DNA from: Heliocidaris tuberculata
Lineage: Eukaryota; Echinodermata; Echinoidea; Camarodonta; Echinometridae
Reading direction: 5' to 3'
Assembly: GCA_025618425.1 (NCBI GenBank)
Contig: CM046832.1
Span: forward strand, 68,369,707-68,433,706
Length of the DNA: 64,000 nucleotides
The notes below the pieces were generated by a model. The model did no database searches, was not told the origin of the DNA, and saw only the letters and a list, made by a program, of their open reading frames with translations. Numbering within the stretch: position 1 is the first letter of the stretch; each line of letters starts with the position of its first letter. The position numbers and the translations under genes were made by a program. Positions 1-12,321 of this stretch are shown piece by piece.

Positions 1-640
1 CTACAAAAGATAAAAAAATCATTCCTATTAGGTAACTTTCTTGAGCATTAATTGCAGCAATTTTCTGGAATTTCATTAGAACTACATGTAATCTATAAGT
101 ATTTAAAGATAATGCAAGGAGTTGGTAAATGTCAAAGATGCAATCATTTTCCCTTAATTTTCTGATTTTAGGACACAAGGATAGAAATAAAACCCAATAA
201 CCAATGCTGTCCACAATTCTTGCATTTTGGAGAAATCAGTTGGGTATCAATTTTATTTTCAGTTTTGATTTTTTAGGTATCAAGTTCATATTTCATCTTG
301 TTTTTCTTACCCATTTATAGCAACAGAGCAACTTTCTTGATATTATGTTTATGTCCAATAATTTTGTTTCCAACAATGCTGACTGTATTATATTATGTCT
401 ACCTTTGTATATTGCATTCTCTGTTTATGATATAATACTAACATTCCGTTCTTGTATAGCACACATTACATTATGATATGTCTTTATGCGCTTCCAAAGG
501 ACTCTGGATCTATCAAAATCTTGTTTCAAGTCAAATGATATATTTCCACTTTAAAAGAACTTTCTGTATAAAACAAATTCAGTGACATCAGCCAACAATT
601 TCAAAGGAAAAGTCATGAAAAGCATTAGATGGCTTCTAAA
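1..640. other. Intronic DNA, nothing recognised
   Basis: AT-rich, no open frame of note, no inverted termini or tandem structure that I can support. By position it is intron of the plexin-like gene. Confidence 0.6.
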
Positions 641-689
641 AATGATTCCTTTATCCAGCCCGGCACAAACATCCTTTGGCAAGATATTA

Positions 690-1205
690 AAGGTCATGTA
701 AAGTTTTGGTAAGCCCTCAAAAACTGTTCGTCAGATTTCTTAAATTTTTGTTGATAAATAGCAAGATACTAGCAATACTAAGACACTGTGAAGATTTCGC
801 CTCCTAAAGTTTAATATTAAACAAATAAGAGGCAAAAACTAATTTATGTGCCGGGACAGGCACGTAAAATCCCAACAAAGGTAGCATGTGCTATACACTG
901 TAAACACACGTGTAAAACCAATGATGAGCAGCTACACACAGTGCACACACGCTGTCTCTATGCGAAGCCCCAAGATTGCTGTGCGGGGAGCCATCGGGGT
1001 GGAAGGGTCGTAGCATAATGGCAGTGATCAAGCATTCCTTACAGATATTTACACTGAAATTCACCAGAAATCATAGATGGAATACCACATGACCTCTTAC
1101 AGACATCTTTTGATACAAGAAGAACAACATGAGACTATGTTTAACATGTTTCTTTCCAATTTCCTTTTTGCTACCAATACTGTACATGAGCTTTAATCTA
1201 CATTT
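690..1205. repeat. Dispersed repeat, related to 32900-33365
   Basis: Long blocks agree with 32900-33365 in the same orientation: TTTTGGTAAG, GTCAGATTT, GATAAATAGCAAGATACTAG, then GTGCGAAACC-type text, GGGAGCC, and CATGAGCTTTAA. The copies are diverged by substitutions and small gaps. The other copy lies inside the outer mariner-type element, so this may be a remnant of the same family. Confidence 0.65.
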
Positions 1206-1350
1206 CTCCACTTTCCAGCCAGGTGTATATGGGTAATCGATAAGCTTGAGCACTAATTAATTTAGCGGCTCGGCTATAACAGGGGTAGTAATGTCAAAGT
1301 GCCATGGGTGCTATATAAGAATTAATAATGATTATTATTACTATTACACA
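1206..1350 (+). repeat. 5'-truncated SINE (tail only)
   Basis: The segment matches the 3' part of the full SINE at 11979-12262: CCACT-TCCA-CCA-GTGTA, GATAAGCTTGAGC, GCGGCTCGGCTAT, then GCTATATAAG and an ATT-rich end. The tRNA-like head is absent. Confidence 0.75.
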
Positions 1351-2850
1351 ATCTAAAGATATGTTGATGATATAATCACTTTAAGCTTTAATATTATTCT
1401 ATAAGCAAGTTTATAGCTTATTCAAAAGGAAACGACTACTACAAAATAATAAAAGTTGTAAAATTGATTCGCGATTTATAAGAGGGAGAAGGATAATCTG
1501 AGAATTAGTGTGATATTGTAATAATGAATAAACAATTGAGAGTGAAAAAAATCATGACCATATAGATTAACATTCAAACCTATTTAAGCTTAAAATAAAT
1601 CAAACAGATATAATTTTTCATAAAATGCTAACATTTCTTTAAATATGCTTTACACCAAACTAGGTTTCCTTTCTAAATACTATTCATTATTCTAAATGAC
1701 ATGATAAAACCTACTGATAATCATCAAAAATTTGAAAACCGCACTGATGGTAAACGACATCAGGGTTTTATATACAATACTGATCAAAAGTTTCGGTACA
1801 CCCTGGATTTTGAGATGAGTTTTTACTTCAATGTCTATTCCTCACATAATGAGCTTGTCTAGGCACTGAAAATGTGCTAAAGGTTTGGTTACACAATATA
1901 TGTTTACTCTATGATATGAAATGATACATTTAGATGTGATTTACTTTGTTTTATGCTTGGCTGGATACCCATTTCAGACCAAAAAAAATGACATAATAAT
2001 ATCTGCATTTTTAAAGTACTCTTTTGTTCAATATCAAAAGAAAAACAAAGTATACATTGAATTTGTATAAAGTAGCCATAGTTTGGCTATTGATTTTCAA
2101 ATGTAATGTAATCCCTTAGTGATTTTCAGAAGAATTATCACTTGAAATTTCCATTCAGTATTCCAGCACAAATGCTCAGGGATGTTGCTTAGACGTTCCT
2201 ATTCAACTTGTCCAACACAAGCTGTTTGGGGTTTAAAGTCCGGAGACAGAACCATACTAAACCATTGGAATTCTTAAACCTTCTTCATACATTTCTTCCA
2301 GTAACACATATTTTTTGCATAGTTTACACATGTCTTGGTGTCACTTTACTGTTACAATGAAAAGAAAATCCCATTTATGCATTTCCCAAAGAGAAAGACG
2401 TTCATATCTTCCACAGAGGAAAACTAGTTTGTAAGTTTCGTGTTGAATTCACATGTGTGTCGTGACCATAGAGATGGTGAACAAGTGTCTCCTGCTGGCA
2501 TTTTCCTCACTGTCAAGCATGGATGAGGGAAAAAATTGAATATTAGAACTGTTTTCAGTGTGAATAAGTTGCACTTTTAAACAAGGTTGATGATATTCCT
2601 GACCACTATGGATGCCACAACAAATTGCCAAAGAGAGACCCTCATTTTTTTTAAATTTTTTTTTAAATTTTTTAAACAAGATAAAAAGGCTAATGTCAAG
2701 TGAGGTATATCATAACAAATTTTGTATATATTACCTACTATGGCCTATAACCTATCCTATCCTAACGTATATCATATCATACGCCTACATACACCTACAT
2801 TTCTACGTTAACCATACTCCTATAATCTTACATCATATACCTATTTCCTG
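1351..2850. other. Intronic DNA, nothing recognised
   Basis: AT-rich sequence with A/T runs near 2640-2690. Short open frames have no recognisable content. No repeat boundaries are supported. Confidence 0.5.
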
Positions 2851-2852
2851 AA

Positions 2853-3112
2853 TGTTTGTTTGTTTGTTTGTTTGGTTGTGTTTAAAGGCGCTTCTCATTC
2901 AGTAAGAATATTTGCGCTGAATGTGTGTATGTGTGTAATTGGTTTTTTACAGATGTGCATCAATCAGATATGATTATTTACGTCTGGGGACCGACCTTTA
3001 ACGTCACCATCCGAAAGACGTGACTCAGTTTCGAACCTGGGTCCGCTGAATCAGTTTATAACTTCCACTGTTAGCTGGATTACAGGTGCACGCCACAACG
3101 CCCAGTTGTGGG
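2853..3112 (-). repeat. SINE with 7SL/Alu-like head, minus strand
   Basis: Read on the minus strand, the head is GGGCGTTGTGGCGTGCACC followed by TGTAATCCAGCTA, close in wording to the 5' domain of 7SL RNA and Alu. Further on is GGTTCGAAACTGAG, a good Pol III B box. The element ends in AGCGCCTTTAAACAC and an (AAAC)n tail at 2853-2873. Head, B box and A-rich simple tail together make a SINE. Whether the head derives from 7SL RNA or is a chance match within a tRNA-like promoter is open. Confidence 0.6.
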
Positions 3113-3142
3113 TATACCCTCATGTGGGTATTTCCATTGCTG

Positions 3143-3153
3143 CACACACACAT

Positions 3154-3195
<42 letters not shown>
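3143..3195. repeat. (CA)n/(TA)n microsatellite
   Basis: An ACACAC run passes directly into a TATATA run, immediately before the LINE fragment. Confidence 0.95.
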
Positions 3196-3198
<3 letters not shown>

Positions 3199-3548
3199 TT
3201 CAATTTAAAAATCCTCTGTCACTGTTAATAAATAAGTATACAAGGAAACAATTTAAAATTGATAAGAGCTCAATTCACTGTAAACCGGTTTCTTTTATTA
3301 ATCTTCGAATCTTCGGTGATAGGACATTTACTGTGTCTGCTTCAAAATACTGGAATGATTTACCACTAACAATTAGACAGTCTTCATCAGTCAGTGCCTT
3401 CAGAAAGGCCTTGAAAACACATCTCTTTAGCAGTTTGTAGTTGTAACGTTGTTTTTCTTACCATAAGTATTTGTAATTGAAATTATTGTAAGCGCTTTGG
3501 GCCTTATGGGAAAAGCACGGTATAAGTAATAATAATAATAATAATAAA
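3196..3548 (+). mobile_element. 5'-truncated LINE, end of reverse-transcriptase ORF plus 3' tail
   Basis: The frame ending at 3440 reads FGDRTFTVSASKYWNDLP and then AFRKALKTHLF. This 'R-F-V-A---WN-LP--IR----S---FK--LK-HLF' wording is the C-terminal end of CR1/L2-type LINE ORF2 proteins. It is followed by a short UTR with GCGCTTTGGGCC and an ATA/TAA simple tail at 3526-3547. No catalytic domain remains, so the copy is dead. Confidence 0.85.
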
Positions 3549-6146
3549 AACTAGTTATAGTGAATTGAACTCTCATCAATTTCTTATTCTATTTCTTTAT
3601 ACCTATATGTATTTTGTATTCCTTGGGGGGGGGGTACTGAAATGTAATTTGTTATCCATTTATTTCCCATTAATTCTGAAAAAAATGCATTAGGTTTGCA
3701 TAAGAGAATACAAAAAAAACCTTCATCAAGCTTTGACTAGTAAAATATGCAGGCTTAAAAAGCCTACAATAAAATCTGAAATACACTTACATGTGAAGAT
3801 TTGTGTCATGTTTTTGTTGTCAGTTTTGTCCTCAGACCAAAAACTACTATTGGAAGTGAATAACATTTATTCTTCTAATAGCATAATCAGTAAAAATAAG
3901 AATTTACTTAACATCACTTCAGCGCTGAAACATGATGTATTTTTTATGAAGAAGAAGCATTGGATTCTATGCAACATGTGCTAGTAGCTTTACCTTAAAC
4001 ACAACACACAATGAAATTCCTTGTTATGAAATGGGAGTACAAAACAAAACAAAACATATTAATACTAGCTAACCACAATGCAAAAGACTGTTTATTTTAT
4101 GTACACATGGTTAACATATTGCAGCCAATGGCTGTTCTTCAATATGCCCATAGTAACTAATTATCACTTTATAGAGAAGACAATACGCAGATAATATGCC
4201 AATATTTTTATTGTCAAAAGGAACTAATGCCATTGACTTATTTACCATATTAGGTCATGAGGAAATGATGTGCATTCATTTATAAAGTGGATACTTCATT
4301 TTTGCGGGGAACAGTAAAAAAATAATGGTCTATGTACAAAAATAGAATAGTCTATTTGTTGAGAATCAGTGTACAAGACTGAATGTAGATTATTCAACAC
4401 GTACAACCTTAAAGTATACACATAGATATTTTATAGATATGACAATGTTACAAACAAAACTGTGTAAACTGAAGTTGTTACATGTATTTGCACACATTCA
4501 TAGGTGTCATTGAAGACAAATAGCATTCAAAGCCAGTGGACTATGATCAAAGTTAAGGCTGCTTCTCACAATACAATTTCAATTGTGATGTTTTGCATTA
4601 TGCCACAATTACCTACATTTAGCCTGTGGTTAGTTTATGATTCAAAAACTTCAAAACTTCCCCTAAATTTTATTTGTAATGTTCTTAAGCTTAGCCCTGT
4701 ACAGACAAGATGTAGTAAGCCTCCTTTATAAAAGACAACATTTTAACATGTAAATGAATGGCATGAAACATAGGTCCTCTAAACATATTCTGTCATCTGT
4801 GTGTTATAATACATGTAAATACATTTGTGACACAAACAACGCTTATCATTATATCATTTTATTTTGCCTTGGCATTTTTAGGGCAATTTACAGCATCATG
4901 TATAAACAAGGCAGTTTTAACATGTACAGTATATAGGCCTTACACATTGGATCTATTGTATCTTTGATAAAATACATGTATTGTATTTTGACCCTAGTCA
5001 ATAGGTGTGCCATACATGTAGTGTGATTATCTTTTGTATTCACAAACAATGAATGAGTAATACCAAACATGGAACCATTCATATTAAAGAGGAAGTAATT
5101 CTACATTATTATGATGGAAATGTCAGAAGAAGCCCTTTACACTATTTTCACATTCTACTGCATAAACACAACTGCAAACTTCAGCAAACACAACTAGACC
5201 ACTTCAATGAATGGTGCTTCAATGTATAAGGTTATTAATTACAGCAATGACATTGTAAGAATACAAGTGATTTAAAGTAAGATTCAGACCGGTTTAAGTA
5301 TGACCCTATAATGAGAAGAGGGAATAACAAGACTGACATCCCCATGTATAGAGGCATACATTTTTTTCTTTCATTTTTTTAGGACATTTAATCAAACACA
5401 CATTACCTCGCTACATGAAAATATAAAAACATTTATTATACATGTGCAGTTAATATCTGTTTTTAATGAAAAGACTAGTCTGAAAGTTAAAAACTAAACC
5501 TCTCTCATACAGTACTTCAAAGGTAGTGTCACACATTTGCACCCATGAAAGAGCTATGCAGTGACTGAGTCTAAAATCATTTATAAAATCAGTCATACAT
5601 GTATGAGCAAACCCTGAATGAAAAATTGCCAACAAATGAGAAATTCAGAAAAAATTAGTGCCCTATCCATCTCGCTTAACTGAACAAATTTCAAAACGTA
5701 CAGCAGGCAATATAAAAATAGTGTGAATGATACATAGTGAGACATGTGCATGGCAACCAAGATGTATTTTACACACCACACTCATACATGTTAAAATTAG
5801 CCCACATGCAAATGACGAGTCTTGGGAGTGCTTCTGATCGACTTACAGGAATACTGCCATTAGATTTTCATCTTTTTTAAATACAAAATAGCCCTGTTTA
5901 CAGAGTCTATGTGGTCTGAGAATGCATACATTCATTTAGTATACTTGAAAGTCTCTTTGTTGAGTTTTGCATGGATCAATTTCAGAAGGAGTCAAATATC
6001 AAGCGAGTAAAGCAAATGCACACTGAAAAAGCTGGTATGAAGTTTCTTGTAATTTTCTTTCTTTTTCATTCCATGTATGTTTTCTGGGTTATCTTGCTGC
6101 CAATAAATTTTCAGTATGATTTCATCTTGTCACTTTAAATGTGAAG
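3549..6146. other. Intronic DNA, nothing recognised
   Basis: AT-rich with many ACATGT steps. Open frames of 60-85 codons show no domain, signal or repeat structure. A G9 run lies near 3625. Confidence 0.5.
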
Positions 6147-6224
6147 TCTGTTCGGAGCCAGAAGGGCATTAACTCGATGTACAAAATTAAGGTAGGTGTT
6201 AAAACCCTTCTGGCTCCAAACAGA
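6147..6224. mobile_element. Very short inverted-repeat MITE
   Basis: TCTGTTCGGAGCCAGAAGGG at the left is matched by the reverse complement of CCCTTCTGGCTCCAAACAGA at the right, one mismatch in 20. The loop is about 38 bp. GAGCCAGAAGGGC recurs near 24247. Confidence 0.6.
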
Positions 6225-6431
6225 CAATGTAATACCTTTTACTATTTTTACTACATACAGGATGCTTTGCAGCTTCAAATGTAAGAATAAACTAGAAATT
6301 TAATTCGTCACTGAAGACGAATTAGGTGGTCTGTCTGTCACTGTGGCAAATTGCTTTGTCAGGTGTGATAATATTTCTGCAAGATTATAATCATAATGTT
6401 GACGACAATGATGATAAGATGGTCATATAAG

Positions 6432-7021
6432 TAGTGCTGGTATCGACACGCCTGATGTCGCCACTATGGCGACAAAAGTACTGGTTTTGGACTTTGCCGA
6501 CATGTCGACACGCATGCTCCGATGGCGACATAAAATGGGTCTTTTTACATGTACCTCGCCGTGGCGTCGTGCGCGCGTACGTGATTTGTTTCACATACGC
6601 ATTAGCAGCGCGCGCGCGCGACACGATCGCTGCGTATCTAGCTGCGACGACCGGTACGGTATACATTACGTACATGTACATGCCTAGATATGCGACACTA
6701 GCTGACTCGCACCGCATGACTTTCATTAATGCTTGATAAATTGGATCATACAAAACAAATTTTGGGGCAAATAGTTGACAGTGTGCATCTTTGAGAACTG
6801 TAAGTGAGTATGACTGCGAGTGTGAGCCTGTGAGGACATAGTGCATGTATTCCATGTAAAGCTCTTGTGAATTTGTGTCGGGTAACTCTGGTTTAATAGT
6901 GTACGGTCACTACGGGAGCGACCCGAGTTTAGACTTGTTTGACTCATGTCCAGATGTCGACATCGGCGTTAATTTTATTGCGACATGGCGACATAGATTT
7001 TCCATGCCGATACCAGCACTA
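6432..7021. mobile_element. hAT-type MITE nested in copy 1
   Basis: Termini are TAGTGCTGGTATCG and, inverted, CGATACCAGCACTA. The 8 bp CATATAAG stands on both sides (6424-6431 and 7022-7029). The related copy at 24650 has the uninterrupted site (CATATATGTAATGAC), which confirms the insertion. An 8 bp duplication is the hAT signature. Internal short inverted GTCGCCA/TGGCGAC words are present; there is no transposase. Confidence 0.88.
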
Positions 7022-7726
7022 CATATAAGTGATGACAATGACGATAATGATATATTGATAATGATGATCATAATGACAATAATGATGACAATAACCACGA
7101 TAACCTAAGTGGCATAGCGCCCCTTCAGGTTCAATTTTATGGGCGATTTTTCGAAAAGTGCTTGAAATGGCATGAAACGTCTGCAAAATGAATTTGGGAG
7201 GATTTGGATCATTTCTAAATTTTGCACGCGCACAGACGCGCGGACGTACGCGTACGAGCGCGTTTAACGAAATAACCTTGACTGGAATGACAGTGACCTT
7301 AACCATGCCAAATATGAAAGAGAAATGACATTTCGTTATGAACATATGACCATAAGTTGATTTTCACAAAATGGTGCCTGGCTGACGTCACAATAACCTG
7401 ATGACCTTGAAAAAGATGTGGGAACTTGACCTTATTAGGACTGATGACTGACGAAAATATGAAGAAAATTGACTCAGCCGATTTGGAGAAATCGGGATAA
7501 CGAACTGGACGATTTGATATTGCAGGACATGTGGAAGATTATCCCCTTAGCTTTAATACACGACAGGGAATGAGATTCTACACAAACTACTGCACACTAT
7601 TTTCAATAGACATAACACGCAAAATTAGGCAGTTTATTACATTGTTTGTGATGGTATACGTTATAATAGTCGAAGAAGATGGTAGAATGAAAGGCGAAAA
7701 AAAAAAAAAAAAAAAAAAATGGACCC

Positions 7727-7797
7727 ACCAGGAATCGAACCGGGGTCGCCGGAATGGGAGGCAAGTGCTTTACCAATGGACCAAAATATTTCCAATA
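7727..7797 (-). repeat. tRNA-like module inside repeat copy 1
   Basis: On the minus strand it reads GGTCCATTGGTAAAGCAC, then a CTCCCAT loop, then GGTTCGATTCCTGG and GGGTCCA followed by a T run. That is the wording of a tRNA-Gly(CCC)-like D arm, anticodon arm and T arm. The 5' acceptor strand does not pair with the 3' strand and the anticodon loop is too long, so it is not a working tRNA. A matching module is at 25330-25395. Confidence 0.55.
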
Positions 7798-9058
7798 GAG
7801 ATAACACGTAGACGAAAAACGGGATTCTCAAATGACATTTTGTAGTTAAAAAATGGGCATGATCCCGACATCTGATCAAAAATTGGAGGGCACACTTGTG
7901 AAAGCTTATAGTCTCAGCTATAACATACTAAAATTTGGAAGAAAATCGAGCAGAAATTACAGAGATACTGCTCAAAGAAGACGGGAATGTAGAATCAAGA
8001 TTTGAGAAAAAGTCATCTCCCATAGAGAATACACGCAAAATGTGAAAAATTGGCATGCCTCCTTTAATCGCAAAAATACGCCATGATGCCTTTGTCAAAA
8101 TGAAAAATCGTGGTGACTGATCTTGTAGAGAATTGTCTCAGCTACAACATATCAAAATTTGGAAGAAAATTGACAACCTATTTATACTGAAATATTGTCA
8201 AATGAATACAAAAAATATGACGTCATTTTTTCAAAATTGAATTTTTGAGTTCATAGGCAAATATGATGACGTCACAAAATCCGATCGGCCCAAATTTTGC
8301 ATGAATCGAAATCTACAACTCATAGGCTTTCAGAATATGTAATAAAATTTGGGGGTAGCGGTTCATTCTGACGAGCTATGGCGGATTCTAGATAGGCATG
8401 TTTTTACCACTTTTTACATTATATTCCCCATTGACGCGCGCACAAATTTTAAAGTTTGACGCGCGCGTGTGCCATTATGGAATGTCGAGAATGACTGTTA
8501 ATAGTTGGAAATTGTCAAGAATAGTGTCAGGAATACAAACCATGCAAAAAAACGGCGTTTTTACATTCTATACCTGCTGCGCGCGCACATAACGCGCGCG
8601 CGGACGCGCACGGATGGAAAATTTTGAAATGCTTAAAATGTCCTGAACCGTACTCTAATTTGATTAAAAAGTGATTTTGAGCATTTTTAAATTTTGACGC
8701 GCGTGTACGTGCGAGTCATGACGTGCCCGCGGATTTTGCTGACATGTTACATTGACCCTTGACCTGAAGTTAATGTGTTGTAAATATGGTTGATTTTTTG
8801 TGATGATATGATGAATCATGTAATTTTACAAAATGGCGCCTGGATGACATCATGATGACCTGAGGACCTTGAAAAGTTTCGTGTGACATCTTCGTTATAA
8901 GCTTGATAACTGGTATGAAAATCACGGAAATTGATCTGGACAATTTTAAGATATCGTGCGCACAAAAATTGAGGATAAAAATAATAAATAATAAATAATA
9001 ATAAAGAAAATTCTGACAAAATTAATAGGTGATCTGTCTACGACAGACCACCTAATAA

Positions 9059-9884
9059 TAACTTGAATTTATTGCCTTCACGTTCATTATTACAAGCTTG
9101 TCTTTTCTTTAGCTTGAAACTATATTTTTACATTTCAACTACTGTATTTATTTAAATCTTAACATCACAAGGCAGTTAGACTGATGTAAATACAAAAACT
9201 AAAAGAAATGAACGATGAGAACTCCTAATAGAGAGTAGAATGACTAAATGTACGTTATAGTACACATATTTCTGACACATGGTGACATGGGATTTTATAG
9301 GATTACTCATTCAATACCCCTTATAAGGTGAAGCGAGAGGGGAGGAGGTACACCTGCCCCTCCACAGATGTAATATTCACAAATTTCCTAGCCCCTACAG
9401 AATGTAATAGTAGGAAATTTATCTCTAAAATGTCAACAGAATTAATGTACACTCTGTGACATTTCAAGGTAGAAAATACATTTAACTCCCTTCTGTGCCA
9501 TGCGCAGCAAATCCTGCTTAAAAATCTGAGAGTTGAGCATTGTGCTGGACTAAAAGAACAACTACATTTTTTTCTACCTGAAACAGAAACCAAGTACTCT
9601 CACTGTGAAGTTTATTTATGGAATATATTTTCATGAACAATGAGAAATTGCAAAAAGTGCTTTCAGTCCAAATTCACTTTTTGAATGTTCATTATAACAA
9701 TGGTTCAAAAATTGTTGGCATGGAAGGGGTTTATTTCATTGGTTAAATTTTTGCAAGTATTTCAATATCTTCCATGCTCCTAGTATATATAGTATACAGT
9801 ATATTGAGCTATGTAGCTTTATACAAATACAAATACACTTTTATAAATAATCCAAAGATATGCCTACCAATCACTATCACTTAC
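9059..9884. other. Intronic DNA, nothing recognised
   Basis: Lies between the hairpin-ended element and the TIG exon. The 90-codon minus-strand open frame at 9321-9593 has no recognisable content. Confidence 0.5.
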
Positions 9885-10041
9885 CTTCCCCATCTGGTAG
9901 GGTTGGTCTCTGACTAACAGCAGGTGTCATGCATGTAAAACCACTTCCAATCACAACTGTGGTAGTAGCATCTCCATCAAACTGACAAGTGTATTCAGTG
10001 TTAGATTCAAGAGATGGTAGTTCAGATACAGTGAATGAAAC
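9885..10041 (-). CDS. Plexin-like exon: first IPT/TIG domain
   Basis: 157 nt, 52 codons plus one base, acceptor AACCTAG... reading CCTAG on the coding strand, donor GTAAG. It begins VSFTVSELPSLESNTEYTC and continues to GSGFTCMTPAVSQRP and PDGEG. A valine-rich strand, then 'LP-L----YTC-F', then '--C-TP' is the plexin IPT/TIG 1 layout. The next exon should start with two bases completing the last codon; I found no convincing candidate in 1-9884, so it probably lies beyond the window. Confidence 0.87.
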
Positions 10042-11104
10042 CTAGGAAAACCAAAGAATATTCATCTTAAGATATAGGCAGATTATCATACAATATCAAT
10101 AAGAACAGGAAGAAGGACCAATGATTTGACTTAACAAAAAAAAAAAAAAAAAAAATGATACATTCCATATCATGCTGTTATGATTTTCATTTTACAATCT
10201 AAGTTCATAAATTTGTATTTAGCTTAGAATTTTACCAGACAAGATTTCAGTCACAGTTCCTTTATCACTGTTGATCTTGACACAAGCATTGTTTCATGAT
10301 TTCTTACTTCACAATTTACAAACCCTTTTCGAACATCACGAAGACAAGCCTTTTAGGCCCCTAAATATGAGACACAAAATAAGACATTTATTCGTTAGAA
10401 CAGCCTATGCCACTGAAATGGTCAAACATTCTAAACACCAACTCTTGAATATCAAGACAAGAATTTTTGGTCCCTAAATATGAAACACAAAATAGGACAT
10501 TTAGTGGTTAGAACAACCTATGTCATTGTAGTTAAAACATTCATTACGCCAGCCAGACGAACAATACTGCTTCAAGAATATCATAATTGAAGGTGTTTTA
10601 TATTATTCTTCGCTCATGATTTACATGCTTGACTGTGAGATTTCTACCTTGAAAAATCATAATAAACAAATGATAGCCTATTAGTTAACAGGTTTGACAT
10701 GTACTTTTTGGAAAATTTTAGAGTAAAGAAATACAGGTGCCTCTTGACTGTAATTCTGAAGTCCCCTTGGCCTATAACAAAACTATTAATTTTTATCAAT
10801 TAAAGTGTATATATTCAAATTGAATTAATCAATTATTGACTTATTGATTAATTAAATAACTGATCTATTTATTTCTTATCATTTTTGCAGGGGCAGTGCA
10901 GCCTGCAGGTAAAGACTGAAAAAAATCTATAAAGGCTTAACCTAACTTTCTCCGTTTCTGGCTGTAAGCTGCTGGAGTACAGGGCTTACATATGGAGTGC
11001 ATTCTTTGTTGATTTGCAGTTCAGACTCTAACTGATAAGGGTTTATGCCTGCAAACTAGGGAGTGGGGGTGGCGGGGGGGGGGGGGGGGAGGGTATAGAC
11101 TTAC
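10042..11104. other. Plexin-like gene intron, 1.06 kb
   Basis: Holds an A-run near 10135-10155, a local repeat (AAATATGA-ACACAAAATA-GACATTTA near 10360 and 10475), and a G-rich tract ending near 11090. Confidence 0.6.
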
Positions 11105-11234
11105 ATTTTGAGGAGGGCTGTCTATATCCTGGGATGGAGGATTCAAGTTGTTAATGGCAATGCAGTCTTGATAGTACTGAAGCCATCTTGAAGAGTCAGA
11201 GTCAGAATTTTCACATTCATGGGATCTACTACAC
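11105..11234 (-). CDS. Plexin-like exon: PSI domain end and linker
   Basis: 130 nt; the first base completes a lysine codon with the previous exon. Acceptor TTACAG, donor GTAAGT. It reads CSRSHECENSDSDSSRW, then QDCIAINNLNPPSQDI. The 'CSR---C--------W------C' run is the second half of the plexin PSI domain, followed by the proline-containing linker that leads into IPT/TIG 1. The exon ends on a complete codon. A poly-G tract lies about 20 bp beyond the donor. Confidence 0.88.
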
Positions 11235-11978
11235 CTGTAATATAAGTATTAAAAAGAACAGATAAACATCCAAGTCAAAAAATGTAAAGAATTTCAGGTA
11301 TTGTATAAAGAACAGGCCTGGAATAGTTCTTGTGTGGTTTCTTTCATACATATACTGAAATACTGCAATATGGAAATCATCTTAATATTCATTTTTGTGG
11401 CTGTGTGGCATGTGTGTTTACATGTACATGCTGTCATCAATATATGTACATGTACATGTACATCAATTTTGAAACAAGAGTTCAAAATTCAAAGTTAAAA
11501 CAATTCAGTTGTCTGACAGAAAATCAAACATTAACTTTGTTTTTTTTTCTTCTTCTAAAACTAGTACACTTAGTTCTCTCTACATCATGTACAGGAGATG
11601 TTTATATCTTGTCATATTCTGGCTCAACTTATTTTCTTGCAGCTACAGATGTACATAAACACATAAATATAATACATACAGGTAAGTATACATATTTTTT
11701 TGCTATGAACATAAACTTTGTCAAACCAGGTAGCAAACCTATTAAACGATTAGCAGTAATTTTGGTGATGATATCTGCATTATTAAAATGATCATATTTA
11801 AGAAATTTTATATTAGCACATTTTTGATCTGATTATATCAAAACTTTTACAAATAGATGTATAAAATAATCACACAAATCTAGTATATTAATACATTAAA
11901 ATACACATCTTTTCCATTCTTCATCTTCTCTACTCTTATCGAACCTATGTCTAAACTTATGATATTTTTAATATGTAG

Positions 11979-12224
11979 AGGTGTTGTGGTCTAGTGGATA
12001 AGTCACCGGACTGCAGATCACAAGGTATGGGGTTCGAATCCCACCACGGCACTGACGTCCTTTGGCAAGACTATAATCTACCTTTGCCACTCTCCACCCA
12101 AGTGTAAATGGGTACTGATAAGCTTGAGCGCTAGTTACTTTGGCGGCTCGGCTATATCCAGGGTAATAATGTCTAAGCGCCATGAGCGTCACTGCGTGAC
12201 GGATATGAGCGCTATATAAGTAGC

Positions 12225-12262
<38 letters not shown>
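11979..12262 (+). repeat. tRNA-derived SINE, full length
   Basis: The head reads GTGGTCTAGTGGATAAG (A box) and GGTTCGAATCCC (B box), a tRNA-like Pol III promoter. The body follows with GATAAGCTTGAGCGC, GGCGGCTCGGCTAT and GCTATATAAG. The tail is an (ATT)n run at about 12226-12262. Its body matches the truncated copy at 1206-1350. Confidence 0.88.
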
Positions 12263-12264
<2 letters not shown>

Positions 12265-12321
12265 AGCAAATTTAACAATATTCTAAAATAATCAACATAT
12301 TTTGGGTTTGAGGGTTCTTAC

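Larger units (their letters stand above)
6291..9053 (+). mobile_element. Hairpin-ended element, copy 1 (2.76 kb)
   Basis: It starts ACTAGAAATTTAATTCGTC with a short stem (TTCGTC...GACGAA) and the word ATTAGGTGGTCTGTC. It ends with a second stem-loop, GGTGATCTGTC TAC GACAGACCACC. AATAA lies directly before the start (6286-6290) and after the end (9054-9058), a likely target duplication. The inside has no long ORF, but has CpG-rich words such as GCGCGCG and repeated TGACCTTGACC-like words. Related copies lie at 24516-26696, 26700-28272 and 28273-29072. It is non-autonomous and I cannot place it in a known superfamily. Confidence 0.75.

Noticed and set aside
2853..3112. Human Alu contamination
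   Set aside because: Only about 35 bp resemble Alu; the B-box region, body and AAAC tail do not, and the flanks are continuous with local sequence.
7727..7797. tRNA-Gly gene
   Set aside because: The acceptor strands do not pair and the anticodon loop is oversized; a related module lies in another copy of the repeat.
6291..9053. Helitron
   Set aside because: A 3' hairpin is present, but there is no CTRR end, and AATAA flanks both sides, whereas Helitrons make no target duplication.
1..9884. Next plexin-like exon downstream of the TIG exon
   Set aside because: No open stretch with splice sites and the expected cysteine pattern could be found, so none is claimed.
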